A stretch of 64,000 bases of DNA from Schlesneria paludicola DSM 18645 (GCF_000255655.1 NZ_JH636434.1:1166045-1230044), one strand, 5' to 3'. Counted from the stretch's first letter, positions 8,701 to 17,684 are shown. Notes: generated by a model from the sequence alone, not told the origin. A program made the numbers and translations.

Positions 8701-11216
8701 TTGAGAATCCGCTTGTCATTCGAAGTTGGAAAGCGCAGTCACAGCTGCAGATTGACGAGAGCGTCACGATTGATCCGGGCGAGAATCGTCTGGAACTTGT
8801 CACGTGGAACCGAAACGCACCGCCTGAAGATCGAGAACTTGAGACCACTCGGATTCTCACGTTCGTTCGACGTTCCAATCCACCGACAGCACCAACAATC
8901 GAAGTTGACGACAAGATCGTCGCATTGGACGCCACGGGCCAAACAAAAACGCTCACCGCCGATCCCGATGCCCCTGATACGTTTCGAACAGCGTCCCCGC
9001 GTGTTCGCTTCCGAGGAAACATCACCGGACAGGCCAGTCTCGATAGCGCCGCTCTCATGCTCGCTGGCGAATTGCAAACTCTCGCAGGATTTGATCCTGG
9101 CCAAGATCGGGTCGTCACATTCGACCAAACACTGGCGCTCAAACCGGGCCCCAATTCAGTAATATTGAAGTCGAGTATCGGCGATGCGCAATCCGAAAAG
9201 CGGCTGCTCTTCGTCTACGAGCCGCCAGCCCCGCAACTCGTCGAGATGACGGAGTCCGTGAAGGAGATTGATGCTCTCCCACCTGGGCTGGTCCGAATCC
9301 CGCATGTTTTCTATTCACGCTATCACGAGCCAATCGCGACAGTGTCGGCACGTCTTGAAGGACTACTCGAACACTCTTACCGCCTGACGCTGCGCATCAA
9401 CGGCATTGTCCTGAATGACAACCTCCGGATCGATCGAAGCCGACCTGATCAACATCACCTTGAGCTGGCAATCCCGCTTGAGGGAGGGATCAATCAGATC
9501 TCGATTCAGGTCCAGAACGACTGGAGTCGTGAAACGGAAAGCAAGCAACTGGAACTCCGCTTTCTCCGCGTTCCTGAAATTGTCTCCGCAGAAGTCCCCG
9601 TAAAATTGATCGAGAAGCCGCTGGAACTGAACTGCCTGATTCAGTCCGTCATTCCGCTACGCTCGGCCAGGATTGTCGTCGATGACACCAACGAGATTCC
9701 CGGGACACTCTCAGAAGTGGCCGGTCAACCCGGCAACTATCTCCTGCAGGCCCATCGCACCGGTATCGCACATGGCAAACATCTCATTCAAATCACGGCA
9801 ACCAACGACGAAGGCTCGAACCTCGTCCCATCCCTTCACGAAATGACAGTCGAGCAACCCATTGCACCTCCAAGAATCGAGATTGTCGGCCCGATCTCCA
9901 GTACGCCGTCACCGTCCAAGCTGTTCGCTGTTCAATACTCAGTGAAGTCGGTCGCGCCCACGACCGTTAAAACACGATGCCAAGGTGCCGCACAGGGAGA
10001 AGTCCGCACATCTTCGATCGACGTGGTTCCCATCGACGGATCGACTGGAATCCTGAACATCGAACTTTTCGATGGCCCCAACGAGATTGAACTGATCGCA
10101 CACAACAGTGGAGGTTATAGCGAGAAACAAATCGTGACGACGTCTTATGTGACGCATCCGGCCTCGGTCGAGATTGTGAGTATCGACGGACAACGACCGC
10201 GATGGCGCGACGGGAAAGGTGTTCTGGATTCGAGTGCCACGAAAGCCCGCATCAAGCTGCAGGGAAAGCTGAAACTCAATAGTCGACCAGACATTGCCCA
10301 AAACCTCAAAGCGCGCGTGTGGGTCAATGGATTCCTGCAGACGACCAATGTCATCATGGATTCCGAGGGAGCGACGACGGGGACATTCGCGACCGAACTG
10401 ACACTCGGACGCCCCAAGAAGAACGAGATCAAAGTTGAAGTCTACGGCGATTCGGGACAGCTCCCTTCACTGTTGGACGCTCCCAAATCGTTGACGCTGG
10501 ATTGTGACAAGCACGAACGACATCAGGATTTGTACCTGATGCTCCTCGGAACCGGTGACGCCGACGTTCTACGCGAGAGTGCCATGAAGGCGTTGCACGC
10601 TCAGACGGATGCAAGGCGATCGGCGGAAGAGACATGGGAATCAGAACTTTTCTCGAATGTTCACGTGTTTAGCGCCCTCAACGTTCGTCCCCTCAAGGCC
10701 AACACGCGATTGGATCACCTTGTCAACCGGATGAAAGACAATCGTCGACGCAGTTCCAGCAGCGGGGCGCACACGATTCTCATGATCTACTTTCAAGGAC
10801 GAATTCACCTGACGGGTGAAGACTTTAAATTCATCACTTACGACAAACAGTCCCCCTCAGAAGAATCGGTCACCGGAAAAGATCTGCAACGGACTCTCAA
10901 TGACACCTATGGAGCACACTTACTTTTTCTTGATTTGAACCAGAACGATCAAAGCGTCACTCTTCAGGACGTCTGGCCGAAAGCCCCGCAGTTGGGAATT
11001 GTCATTTCCAACTGGATGGGCCAGGAACAGCAACCCGGCGAAACACGACTCATCAGCGCCTTAACACATGCGCTTCCACAAATTCGCCTCGTCCGAGAGC
11101 TGGCGAGTACGATCGACGATCGCTTCCGCTCGGCCCGCGAACATTTCCCAGGCCGAATCGAAGCGCGAGTAGATCTCTTAAAAGAAGTTCAAGACGTACG
11201 AATCGGTGTGGAATAG
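5775..11216 (+). CDS. Giant WD40 protein with C-terminal caspase-like (pseudo-peptidase) domain
   Basis: About 1813 residues from the ATG at 5775; starts at TTG 5649, ATG 5724 and ATG 5838 are also possible, and none has a strong ribosome site. A hydrophobic stretch (ALPLVIAFLLSALASFELFA) after RR marks export. WD40 repeats lie at ~60-670 (SPDGKRLYSVGWDKAVQIWD; GHTEVIRSLSFSEDGRMLL). A PDZ-like segment follows, then an EWEWIGWNPLGFFDS module that usually accompanies bacterial WD40-caspase proteins, then ~750 residues of beta-sandwich-like repeats. The last ~200 residues match the caspase (C14) p20 fold: DLYLMLLG, MIYFQGRIHL, AHLLFLDLNQND. In active members these sites read GHG and a D-x-C motif; here they are GRI and DLN. 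So fold retained, catalysis probably lost; a scaffold or sensor role is inferred. Confidence 0.8.
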   Translation: MNLPHTVEQACGQCTRRCQRRMALPLVIAFLLSALASFELFADESLLPPAGGAPVLRLETNGPRSHVNALEFSPDGKRLYSVGWDKAVQIWDQNDVGKFQYNPKATLRTPIGPGIHGQLFTLATTEDGRWLATAGVGLVRELAGERESGWIQPAGNLSLESQLDYGLIYVFDTLTGTTKLLRGHRGNVWSLAFAHGRPPAAPSLVSIAEDRTDDLTKFVPTVRLWDVVTSSEITQLKAVPNLEGKAWGPLPNLDGAQPGLTAWTTGPDRNEARVALAWGDNQFRVWDTKSGQVSVIQASKSTWTVLPLDRKRERILTGGNSQLGVWQLANTPAGHLAALSSTQFQDSQIESLRGQRMDGNVSAAALIPSTNTQPARAAFVVTRFDTIPYSYRLLIATTDSPIQAIREIELPWTGIRRPSIAVSRDGRSLALAGHERAEIEVYATEDLIGGKPLNPQRLGSEALRFQDAQFVRCDDRWGLRLSQSRRGDAESPNTNPMIFDINHRDIQSPNAQWRVANVTKSGWSVVDYRTPGKVIVNRPDDSKNLELSLDDQFALTAIAFCPKPFGCPVPLLAIASQRQGESRLQLFNGATGEHVRQFTGHTEVIRSLSFSEDGRMLLSAADDRTVSVWTIVDLAERNLGKRGMIRGLSVQEIANKLVVKSTHPEIDLRREDEIVAGVQQGEVVEFGSKKEFHKFIRDRKPGETVEFTVRRDGQVKAMTCPVDQAIDEAKPLFTLFVIPSENGPEWEWIGWNPLGFFDSRGDRIDQWLGWHFNTGEPERPATFAVVGEYRDKFFNRGMLQKLIELQKLPPAQPIAPDEPKVTFFLRHPDGTPLRLDYDDVPQLETNQVEIVAEVNGVAPRRMHEIKLQVVVENNDRSNQTTINFQRDRESEDWVANLTNYPWTRGPHRLVVQLETSERTVRCIGRADYHPAAPEIDWNIDPTWKRDFKAAEITVNATVTPTGDEADVQLLLLRPGIENPLVIRSWKAQSQLQIDESVTIDPGENRLELVTWNRNAPPEDRELETTRILTFVRRSNPPTAPTIEVDDKIVALDATGQTKTLTADPDAPDTFRTASPRVRFRGNITGQASLDSAALMLAGELQTLAGFDPGQDRVVTFDQTLALKPGPNSVILKSSIGDAQSEKRLLFVYEPPAPQLVEMTESVKEIDALPPGLVRIPHVFYSRYHEPIATVSARLEGLLEHSYRLTLRINGIVLNDNLRIDRSRPDQHHLELAIPLEGGINQISIQVQNDWSRETESKQLELRFLRVPEIVSAEVPVKLIEKPLELNCLIQSVIPLRSARIVVDDTNEIPGTLSEVAGQPGNYLLQAHRTGIAHGKHLIQITATNDEGSNLVPSLHEMTVEQPIAPPRIEIVGPISSTPSPSKLFAVQYSVKSVAPTTVKTRCQGAAQGEVRTSSIDVVPIDGSTGILNIELFDGPNEIELIAHNSGGYSEKQIVTTSYVTHPASVEIVSIDGQRPRWRDGKGVLDSSATKARIKLQGKLKLNSRPDIAQNLKARVWVNGFLQTTNVIMDSEGATTGTFATELTLGRPKKNEIKVEVYGDSGQLPSLLDAPKSLTLDCDKHERHQDLYLMLLGTGDADVLRESAMKALHAQTDARRSAEETWESELFSNVHVFSALNVRPLKANTRLDHLVNRMKDNRRRSSSSGAHTILMIYFQGRIHLTGEDFKFITYDKQSPSEESVTGKDLQRTLNDTYGAHLLFLDLNQNDQSVTLQDVWPKAPQLGIVISNWMGQEQQPGETRLISALTHALPQIRLVRELASTIDDRFRSAREHFPGRIEARVDLLKEVQDVRIGVE

Positions 11217-11667
11217 CACGCACTTGAACTCAATGGTCTGATCCGAAGCAGCCTGATTTCTGCGATGCGCCGATTCCTGAAGAATGCACGGAATCGTTTT
11301 TTCGTCCGTTCACCTTTCGCGAAATCGCCTACGATTTAGGTGGTGCGCTGCAGACATTGCCAAGTTCGCCCCCATTTCGCATTTGGCAATCCGCACCACC
11401 TGGGACGAATCCCACCATTGATCCGCAAGAGAGAACACCCAGAATGGGATCTGGCAATTCGTCAATGAGCAGAAACGGTGTCGATCGAATCCGGTGAAAT
11501 TCCAACAACCGCAAATCAGGTTCATGAGTCGATCGACTTCGACGCTGACGGAATACAAAGCACAGTCATCGTTGAGCCGACTCGCGGATCTTGTGTGGAT
11601 TTATGCCTGTTGCCTGCGGAACTGATTCTGTCGAATCGAACGTGTCCTCGAAAGTAGGCGAAATCAC
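11217..11667. other. Intergenic region with nested inverted repeat
   Basis: No convincing gene. An ORF on the minus strand (11310-11558) has no recognisable features. The region contains the nested inverted repeat annotated at 11338-11401. It lies between the WD40 giant and the DUF1559 gene, so it may hold a terminator for the former and a leader for the latter. Confidence 0.5.
11338..11401. repeat. Nested inverted repeat (outer 10 bp, inner 7 bp)
   Basis: AGGTGGTGCG at 11338-11347 pairs with CGCACCACCT at 11392-11401. Inside it TTGCCAA pairs with TTGGCAA. The two stems are coaxial around an ~18-base loop, giving a long structured RNA on either strand. No U tract follows. Confidence 0.65.
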
Positions 11668-12813
11668 ATGCCCGCATCCACGCGAGTCAATTCGTCCCAG
11701 CAAGCCGCAACGTATTTCAAACACAGACCTTCGGGCTTCACCCTGATTGAGCTTCTGGTCGTCATTGCGATTATCGCCGTGTTGATCGCCTTGCTGCTGC
11801 CCGCCGTCCAACAGGCGCGCGAAGCCGCTCGACGAACCCAGTGCAAGAACAACCTGAAGCAAATTGGACTGGCACTTCACAACTACCATGACCTCACAAC
11901 GAACACGTTCCCACCGGGATACATTGGTGCGACGCTCGGAGGAAACGGCTATTCGGGATGGGGCTGGATGACCATGATTCTGCCGCAAGTCGACCAGACG
12001 AATCTTTACAACCTCTTCAGCCAATCAACAACCAATCCGAACTTCTCATCGGGACTGTTGGGATTGAGCACCGCCCCACCCACGACAGGCACGATCGAGA
12101 TTCCTCTTCCAGCGTTTCGCTGTCCGACCGACGTTGGCAATCCCACCATGCAGGCGAATTTCGATGGCGCGGTTGGATTTGGAATTTCGACGATGTCCTA
12201 CGGGCGTTCGAACTATGTCGGTGTCTGCGGGACAGATCCAAACTGGCTCAACTCAACAAGTTCATACTCTCCATCAGTGATCCCCACCGCCTATGCATCC
12301 GATGGTTTGGCGTCGTCGTCGTCTCCCATTTCCGGCTTCGCGATCGGTGCGATGAGTTTCTACAACGCACCCGCCTCAATTAATCTGCAAACCACCAATT
12401 CGGTCTTCGTCGACGCCTACGGAGGCACATTCGGAAATGGCAGCAAACGAGGTTTGCGCGATATGACCGATGGCTCGAGCAACGTGATCATCGTCGGCGA
12501 ACGATACAGTCCATCGCCAACCGCCGCGTTGGGATTGCTCGATCTAATCGGCGACGCATCATGGGTCGGCGCCGAAGATTCGACGTTCCATGGCCAGCCG
12601 ATGGTACTGGGAGAAGCGACGAACCCCATCAACTACAATTTCACCGGGTCATCCCTGCGACCGCAGACAACAGGGTTCGGTAGTCTGCATACCGGTGGCT
12701 GTCATTTCCTGATGGGTGACGGAAGTGTCCGTTTTCTGAATCAAAACATGAACGTCAATACGTTTCGGCAGCTTTCCCGTGTGTCCGATGGCGCTGTCGT
12801 GGGTGAGATCTAG
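11668..12813 (+). CDS. DUF1559 family, type II-secretion prepilin-like protein
   Basis: A 381-residue protein of the family greatly expanded in planctomycetes. It has a type IV prepilin-type N-terminus at residues ~24-60: a [20 protein letters not shown] hydrophobic helix preceded by the prepilin-peptidase cleavage context, then [20 protein letters not shown] and [13 protein letters not shown]. The C-terminus has the H-x9-DG signature ([21 protein letters not shown]). The protein is presumably processed by prepilin peptidase and assembled into, or displayed by, a pseudopilus-like structure; its precise role is unknown family-wide. No other secretion-machinery gene sits beside it, as is usual for these dispersed paralogues. 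Confidence 0.93.
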   Translation: MPASTRVNSSQQAATYFKHRPSGFTLIELLVVIAIIAVLIALLLPAVQQAREAARRTQCKNNLKQIGLALHNYHDLTTNTFPPGYIGATLGGNGYSGWGWMTMILPQVDQTNLYNLFSQSTTNPNFSSGLLGLSTAPPTTGTIEIPLPAFRCPTDVGNPTMQANFDGAVGFGISTMSYGRSNYVGVCGTDPNWLNSTSSYSPSVIPTAYASDGLASSSSPISGFAIGAMSFYNAPASINLQTTNSVFVDAYGGTFGNGSKRGLRDMTDGSSNVIIVGERYSPSPTAALGLLDLIGDASWVGAEDSTFHGQPMVLGEATNPINYNFTGSSLRPQTTGFGSLHTGGCHFLMGDGSVRFLNQNMNVNTFRQLSRVSDGAVVGEI

Positions 12814-13256
12814 CAGCCTGTTTCGTCAACGAGGACGGGCTCGGCGCAGATTCAAGAAACCATGGCATGGTGAAGTAACCCTTCACAGGCCGGGGACCGG
12901 CTCATTTTCCCGTAGCAAACAGAACGATTGCTCTAGTCGATGCACTGCAGATTGCCATAAACCGGGAATCTGTACCTGTCCCACGCTCTCGGACTCAACT
13001 CACCAAGAGCGACCCTCCGTTTGCATTTCGACGTGCACGCCGCAATACAGTGCTCACCTCAATTCCACCTTCAGATTGACGGTTGCTTTTGCCTCGTCGT
13101 CATGGCGAAACTATCGTGATCGCGAGGCCTGGAGTTGAACTCCACAACCGACGTGGACCGCGACCGCATGAGCCCCACCTGCAACGTGATCAGCACAAAA
13201 ACCCGAAAACCTGTTGACACTTTCCAACGCGGCGAACCGAAACGAGAACGGAATTT
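12814..13256. other. Intergenic region without recognisable content
   Basis: About 440 bases between the DUF1559 gene and the glycosyltransferase. A plus-strand ORF (12779-13138) overlaps the end of the DUF1559 gene and has no domain features. I see no hairpin with a U tract and no repeat. Confidence 0.45.
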
Positions 13257-14324
13257 ATGAGTCTTCCGCCGCCGATGCGTCCTGGGCTGCACCTTGCCTT
13301 TCTGACATCGGGCCCCAACGCTCCCTCAAGTCGATATCGAGTGTTTCAATACATTCCGCACCTGCGGAAACTGGGATTTCGCTGCACGGTCGCCAACAGC
13401 TTCCCTGAAAAATATGACTACTTTCCCTGGCTGGGATGGCGTTTAAGCCGCCAACTGAAGCGAATGGTCCGGCGATATCATCTGCTGCAGCTCAAGTGGT
13501 CGAAACCCGATGTAATCATCCTTGAACGCGAACTCTTCGACGAACCCACCTGCGAGTTCGAAGAACAACTGACACGCTTTGCGCACAAGATTGTGCTGGA
13601 CATCGACGATGCCGTCTTCATGAGGTATCCGGAAAAGTTTGATCGATTGGCTCAACTCTGCGATGGAATCATCGCGGGCAATTCGCGGCTCGTCGAATAT
13701 TTTCAAACGCGAAATCCTCGCGTCGCATTGATTCCGACATGCGTCGATATGGATCTTTACCCTCAACGATCCCCCTCGTCACCGACAGATCGGACGGTGA
13801 TCGGATGGATTGGAACCGCGTCCAATCTCCCTCAGCTCTCGCTCGTCCTTCCGGCCTTAAGAGAGGTCTCCAAGCAGACGCCGATCGAGCTTCGGATTAT
13901 TACGTCGCGGCGAGACCCACTTGATACGATGGACACCGAAGGGATCTCGATTCGCTTCGTACCATGGAACGCACACGACGCCGTGCAGCAGTTGCAGCAC
14001 TGCGATATCGGAATCATGCCGCTGGAACACGATGATCCCTGGAATCACTATAAGTGCGGCTTGAAACTGATCGAATACATGGCGATTGGCCTTCCCGCAA
14101 TCGCTTCGCCTGTCGGAGTCAATGCACAGATCGTCACACCAAACGTTGACGGGTATCTGGCGTCAAATACGGCGGAGTGGGTCGACGCCATCCAGAAGCT
14201 CGCTCAATCACCTGAACTCCGTGCGAGAATTGGTGACGCAGCTCGAATAACCGTGATGCAACATTACTCGACACAGGCTCAAACGCCACAATTGATCAAG
14301 GCGTTACTCGAATTCTCGCAATGA
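13257..14324 (+). CDS. Glycosyltransferase, GT-B fold (GT4-like)
   Basis: A 355-residue cytoplasmic protein. The N-terminal domain begins with LHLAFLTSGPNAPSSRYRVFQYIPHL, the substrate-binding Rossmann start seen in many family-4 glycosyltransferases, and contains VLDIDDAVF. The C-terminal donor-binding domain shows VIGWIGTASNLPQL, DIGIMPLEHDDPWNHYKCGLK and IEYMAIGLPAIASPVGVNAQI, the typical E-x-M-A-x-G-x-P loop that binds the nucleotide-sugar phosphates. It likely transfers a sugar from a nucleotide donor onto a glycan or lipid acceptor; donor and acceptor cannot be told. The next gene encodes a SAM methyltransferase, consistent with a small glycan-synthesis pair. Confidence 0.88.
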   Translation: MSLPPPMRPGLHLAFLTSGPNAPSSRYRVFQYIPHLRKLGFRCTVANSFPEKYDYFPWLGWRLSRQLKRMVRRYHLLQLKWSKPDVIILERELFDEPTCEFEEQLTRFAHKIVLDIDDAVFMRYPEKFDRLAQLCDGIIAGNSRLVEYFQTRNPRVALIPTCVDMDLYPQRSPSSPTDRTVIGWIGTASNLPQLSLVLPALREVSKQTPIELRIITSRRDPLDTMDTEGISIRFVPWNAHDAVQQLQHCDIGIMPLEHDDPWNHYKCGLKLIEYMAIGLPAIASPVGVNAQIVTPNVDGYLASNTAEWVDAIQKLAQSPELRARIGDAARITVMQHYSTQAQTPQLIKALLEFSQ

Positions 14325-14518
14325 TCGATCATGTCTGAGGAAGTCCTAACCCCGGCAGCCCGTTCCGGCAAGCACCGCATCCTCTGCTCGCCATGCCCGC
14401 TGGCGAAAACAGGTGCCGCTTGCAGTGGGTTGTAACCTGGATGCGCGAGCATCATGATACACCGCCTCGAATACCTTCCGATGGGCAACATCTGATCCCG
14501 AGTGCCACTGAAACACCA

Positions 14519-15568
14519 ATGGACCAACCTCAAAGTCGTGTTGAGCTCGAAGACAAGCCTTGTCCACTGTGCGGGGCGAGCCACTTTGCGAGATACTTGG
14601 TCTCGGCCGACAATTCGAAAGCGGTCAGCGGCACGTTCCAGATTGTCCGGTGTCTTGATTGCCGACATCTCTATACGAATCCGCGGCCCACGCCTGAGAC
14701 GGTTCTCAACTGCTATCCGACCGACTACGGCCCACACCGCGTGCATTCTGAGGCTGAGGCCCCCCAGGAAGCGGCACCGTCAACAGTTGCCGAAAAGCAA
14801 ACCGAAACGCCGCAAAGCCGCCCCTGGTATCTGTCTCCCGCAGCGAGACGCATTCCTGGATTGCGTGCCCTGTACTATTGGCTCACCAACGACTATTCGA
14901 ACATCATTCCCACCGGATTGAAGTCGGGGGCCCAGGTCGTGGAACTGGGCTGCGCGAATGGTGCATTTCTACAGAAACTTCAAGCCCGTGGCTGCAACGT
15001 GGAAGGAGTCGAACCGGTTGCCTCGGCCGCCGAAGAAGCAAAGCGTCGCGGTTTTCGAGTGCACGCGGGAACGCTCGAATCATTGGTGCTGGACAACAAT
15101 TCGCGTGATGCGTTTTTTGCCTGGATGGTCGTCGAACACCTGCTGAATCCGAAAGACACGCTGCTTGAAATTCACCGTGCATTACGTCCAGACGGGTGGC
15201 TCGTTTTTAGCGTCCCGAATGCGGGGTGCTGGGAGCCGATCCTGTTTTCGACGTCCTGGTTCGCATACGACCTGCCGAGACATTTGCAGCACTTCACCCC
15301 GCGGCGGCTGACTCGATTGCTCAATGACTGTGGCTACGACCGCGTCACTGTGGTCCATCAACGCAACCTTCTGAATGTCGTCTCTAGCGTCGGACTCGTG
15401 CTCACACGCTGGTTTCCGAACAGCCCGTTGGCACAGAAAATTCTCGCATGGTCAGACCGTCCCACGCTCTGGTGTCAACTAGCCTTGGCCCCTCTCGCCG
15501 TTCTTCTGGCTGGCCTGCATCAGGGAGGCAGACTGACGGTAATCGCACGACGCCCCGCCGCGGAATAA
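14519..15568 (+). CDS. Zinc-ribbon class I SAM-dependent methyltransferase
   Basis: About 349 residues from the ATG at 14519 (an in-frame ATG at 14393 adds 42 unlikely residues). N-terminal zinc-ribbon: CPLCGAS and RCLDCRHLYTNPRP. The class I methyltransferase core follows: VVELGCANGAFLQKL binds SAM, GVEPVASAAEEAKRRGF is motif II, MVVEHLLNPKDTLLEIHRALRPDGWLVF is the post-II region. The last ~60 residues are hydrophobic (TLWCQLALAPLAVLLAGL), suggesting a membrane-associated tail. Proteins of this architecture often methylate sugars in surface polysaccharide clusters, which fits the preceding glycosyltransferase. The substrate is not visible. Confidence 0.85.
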   Translation: MDQPQSRVELEDKPCPLCGASHFARYLVSADNSKAVSGTFQIVRCLDCRHLYTNPRPTPETVLNCYPTDYGPHRVHSEAEAPQEAAPSTVAEKQTETPQSRPWYLSPAARRIPGLRALYYWLTNDYSNIIPTGLKSGAQVVELGCANGAFLQKLQARGCNVEGVEPVASAAEEAKRRGFRVHAGTLESLVLDNNSRDAFFAWMVVEHLLNPKDTLLEIHRALRPDGWLVFSVPNAGCWEPILFSTSWFAYDLPRHLQHFTPRRLTRLLNDCGYDRVTVVHQRNLLNVVSSVGLVLTRWFPNSPLAQKILAWSDRPTLWCQLALAPLAVLLAGLHQGGRLTVIARRPAAE

Positions 15569-16003
15569 TCCAACGGCGATTGGGCTTCTGGACCCCACTT
15601 CCATCGCGTCGGCATTGCAAACATCACTCGTGGCACCAGCGCAACCGAAGACTTTTCCTGTGAACGCTGTATTTGTTATTCAGCTTTCACATGGGACGTC
15701 ACTTCAATAAACACTGATGGAAGATCGAGCGAACAATCAGTTGGCTGGGATATCAACGCCGCCTTCTCGTACGTCACGAATACTTTGCCCACCTCTTCGA
15801 AGGCTTTCTGCATCTGGCATGCCTGATAAAATGCTTAAAATCGTTTTGAAACTGCCTCTATTTTGTTGGAACACAAACTCCAACCAGGAAATCATGGATT
15901 CCCTCATGCCAGCACAGCCGGAAGCACTAAAGGCTGGACGAATGGAGATAACTTGAACGATCATCATCGCCTTAAAATACTTGAAGATCGAAAGGTAGAT
16001 TGA
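15569..16003. other. Left flank of the mobile island, no clear gene
   Basis: About 435 bases between the methyltransferase and the IS3 element. Small ORFs on both strands (15717-15956 plus, 15737-16027 minus) show no family features. I looked for a copy of the tRNA-Ser 3' end here as an attachment site and did not see one. Confidence 0.45.
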
Positions 16004-16026
16004 AGTGGACCCCGTTTTTCGGACCA
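16004..16026. repeat. IS3 terminal inverted repeat, left
   Basis: Perfect reverse complement of 17254-17276 over 23 bases. The match stops at 16003/17277, giving a sharp element boundary. Confidence 0.9.
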
Positions 16027-16087
16027 CCGGGAGCCATTTCTTAGATGGTATTCACCGGGCTCGGGGGAGAGGGATTTGATAGGCTTG

Positions 16088-16890
16088 CTAGGGCGTGCGG
16101 TTGGCCAATCCCTGGTGAGGTCGCTCGTGGCGATCGTACTGGAAGTACGCCTTCAATCCTTCATGACAATCGGCTCCCGTCGTGTATTCCTTGAGGTAGA
16201 TGTTCTCATATTTCACGGTACGCCATAGTCGTTCGATCATGACGTTGTCAATCGCTCGACCTTTGCCGTCCATGCTGATGGCAATCGATTCCTGTTCCAG
16301 TCGCTTCGTAAAGATCTGGCTCGTGAATTGAGATCCCTGATCCGTGTTGAAAATTTCCAATCGGCCCTGTTGCAACGCTTCCTCCAGGGTCTCAACGCAA
16401 AACTCCACGTCCATGCTGTTGGACAGTTGCCAGGCCCATTCGTAGCGGTGTAGCAGTCCATGACCGCCGTCAAATACAGATATTCCCGACGCATCGGAAC
16501 GAACGTAATGTCGCACGCCCACGCTTGATTGGGACGGACGATTTCAACACCTCGAAGCAGGTAAGGATAAATCTTGTGACCCGCTGCTCGCATCGTCGTC
16601 CGAGGGCTTGGTGCGAGCGACTTGAGCCCCATTTCCTTCAGGAATCGCTGCATTTTCTTGCAATTCACCACTTGGCCGTGACGCTCCAGATGTGACACCA
16701 TTCCACGACTGCCCAAGTGCGGATGTTGCAGATATTCCTCGTCGATCCGCCGCATCAGGCGAAGGTCGCCTTCGCTCACAGGAACAGGCTCGTAGTACAT
16801 ATTCGAACGATGCAGGCCGAGCAGCTCACACTGGCGACGAATACTCAGCAACCGATTGCCGGGATCAACCCAAGACCGGCGTTCAGCCAC
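16088..16890 (-). pseudogene. IS3-family transposase orfB, frameshifted
   Basis: This is the DDE integrase part of an IS3 transposase. Residues of the first frame (16890 to ~16450) give RRQCELLGLHRSNMYYEP, HPHLGSRGMVSHL and PNQAWACDITFVPMRREYLYL, the first catalytic Asp region. At about 16450 the frame is lost; homology resumes in another frame as YEWAWQLSNSMDVEFC, NTDQGSQFTS (second Asp), then AIDNVMIERLWRTVKYE (Glu) and HQGLANRTP. One missing base in a TACACCGCTAC stretch explains the shift. It follows orfA in the same reading frame, separated by a TAG stop and preceded by a run of seven A. Confidence 0.85.
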
Positions 16891-16899
16891 CGTTCTCGG

Positions 16900-17175
16900 C
16901 TACGTTTTTTTGAGCCAATCGAGTTCAACCTTCAGCCGCCCGATCTGCTCATAGAGCTCTGCGGAACGCGGTTCGTCAGTCGCCGCCTTCTTGGCCGATG
17001 GCGCGTCAAACACGCTCATCGCTCCGTCCAAGAGTTGCTTCTTCCAGAGCGTGATCTGCGTCGGGTGGACCTTATGCAACGAGGCCAGCTCGCTCACCGT
17101 CTTCAAGCCACGAATCGCATCCAAGGCCACCTTGGCCTTAAACGCACCATCGAATATTCGTCGCTGCCGAGGCAT
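16900..17175 (-). CDS. IS3-family transposase orfA (helix-turn-helix)
   Basis: About 91 residues from the ATG at 17175 (MPRQRRIFDGAFKAKVALDA); an upstream in-frame start at 17244 overlaps the inverted repeat and is unlikely. The HTH motif is LKTVSELASLHKVHPTQITLWKKQLLD, followed by a leucine-zipper-like C-terminus ELYEQIGRLKVELDWLKK, the usual IS3 orfA layout. The gene ends in AAAAAAACGTAG. Poly-A slippery sites often support programmed -1 frameshifting into orfB in this family, but here the -1 frame meets a stop after a few codons, so the arrangement may already be damaged. Confidence 0.88.
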   Translation of the reverse strand: MPRQRRIFDGAFKAKVALDAIRGLKTVSELASLHKVHPTQITLWKKQLLDGAMSVFDAPSAKKAATDEPRSAELYEQIGRLKVELDWLKKT

Positions 17176-17253
17176 CGTTTTCTCTCCGAGCTTTGCTCGC
17201 CACGATGCCTCTTGTTTTAACCCTTTCCAAAGCCGTTTTTCCATCTAAGCCGC

Positions 17254-17276
17254 TGGTCCGAAAAACGGGGTCCACT
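17254..17276. repeat. IS3 terminal inverted repeat, right
   Basis: Perfect reverse complement of 16004-16026. It lies upstream of orfA on the transposase-coding strand. Confidence 0.9.
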
Positions 17277-17684
17277 CCAGTGATGCCCGCTCCGAAGAAT
17301 TCGAAAATCTTCTCGAGGTGGCCGAATATCCAAACCATCGGTGCGATCTATCGGACACGCGACGTCGACGGCAAACAGATCGAATGGCAAGACTGCTTCA
17401 TCAGCAGCCTGTCTTCGAAGGTCCGCAATCATCGCGACCTTCTTCGATCTCACTGGAGTATCGAAAACTGCCAGCACCATATCTTAGATGTAACATTTAC
17501 AGAGGATTCGAGTCGAATTCGGAAAGGAACGGGGCCTGAAATTAGTTCCGTTTTCCGCCGACTCGAGCTCACGATTCTACAACAGGACACTTGGATCAAC
17601 GGAAGTCTTCGAAGCAAACGAGAGATTTGCGGCCGGGATGAATCCGCGTTTGTAAGGCTTCTCGCTGGTTTTTCTGAGGATTAA
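17277..17684 (+). pseudogene. ISAs1-family transposase C-terminal remnant
   Basis: The frame immediately right of the IS3 repeat encodes an ISAs1 transposase C-terminus: RWPNIQTIGAIYRTRDVDGK, then ISSLSSKVRNHRDLLRSHWSIEN, LDVTFTEDSSRIRKGTGPE, and a terminal KREICGRDESAFVRLLAG. The N-terminal two thirds, including the DDE start, are missing, so it was probably truncated by the IS3 insertion or an associated deletion. It ends at a genuine stop codon (17682-17684). Confidence 0.8.

Larger units (their letters stand above)
16004..17276 (-). mobile_element. IS3-family insertion sequence with 23-bp perfect terminal inverted repeats
   Basis: A 23-bp inverted repeat (16004-16026 and 17254-17276, containing GGACCCCGTTTTTCGGACC) bounds a 1273-bp element carrying an IS3-type orfA/orfB pair on the minus strand. 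No target duplication is evident in the immediate flanks. The element abuts an ISAs1-like transposase remnant on its right. The orfB frame is broken, so it is probably immobile on its own. Confidence 0.9.

Noticed and set aside
11310-11558. Minus-strand ORF of 82 codons in the gap after the WD40 giant
   Set aside because: No ribosome site, no domain features, and it covers the nested inverted repeat; more likely non-coding.
12779-13138. Plus-strand ORF of 119 codons after the DUF1559 gene
   Set aside because: Overlaps the end of a well-supported gene in another frame and is rich in Arg/Ser/His without any pattern.
15569-16003. Search for a second tRNA-Ser 3' end as left attachment site of the island
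   Set aside because: No convincing copy of the GATTCGAACCCCC-type sequence was found there by eye; the far site may lie elsewhere or have been lost.
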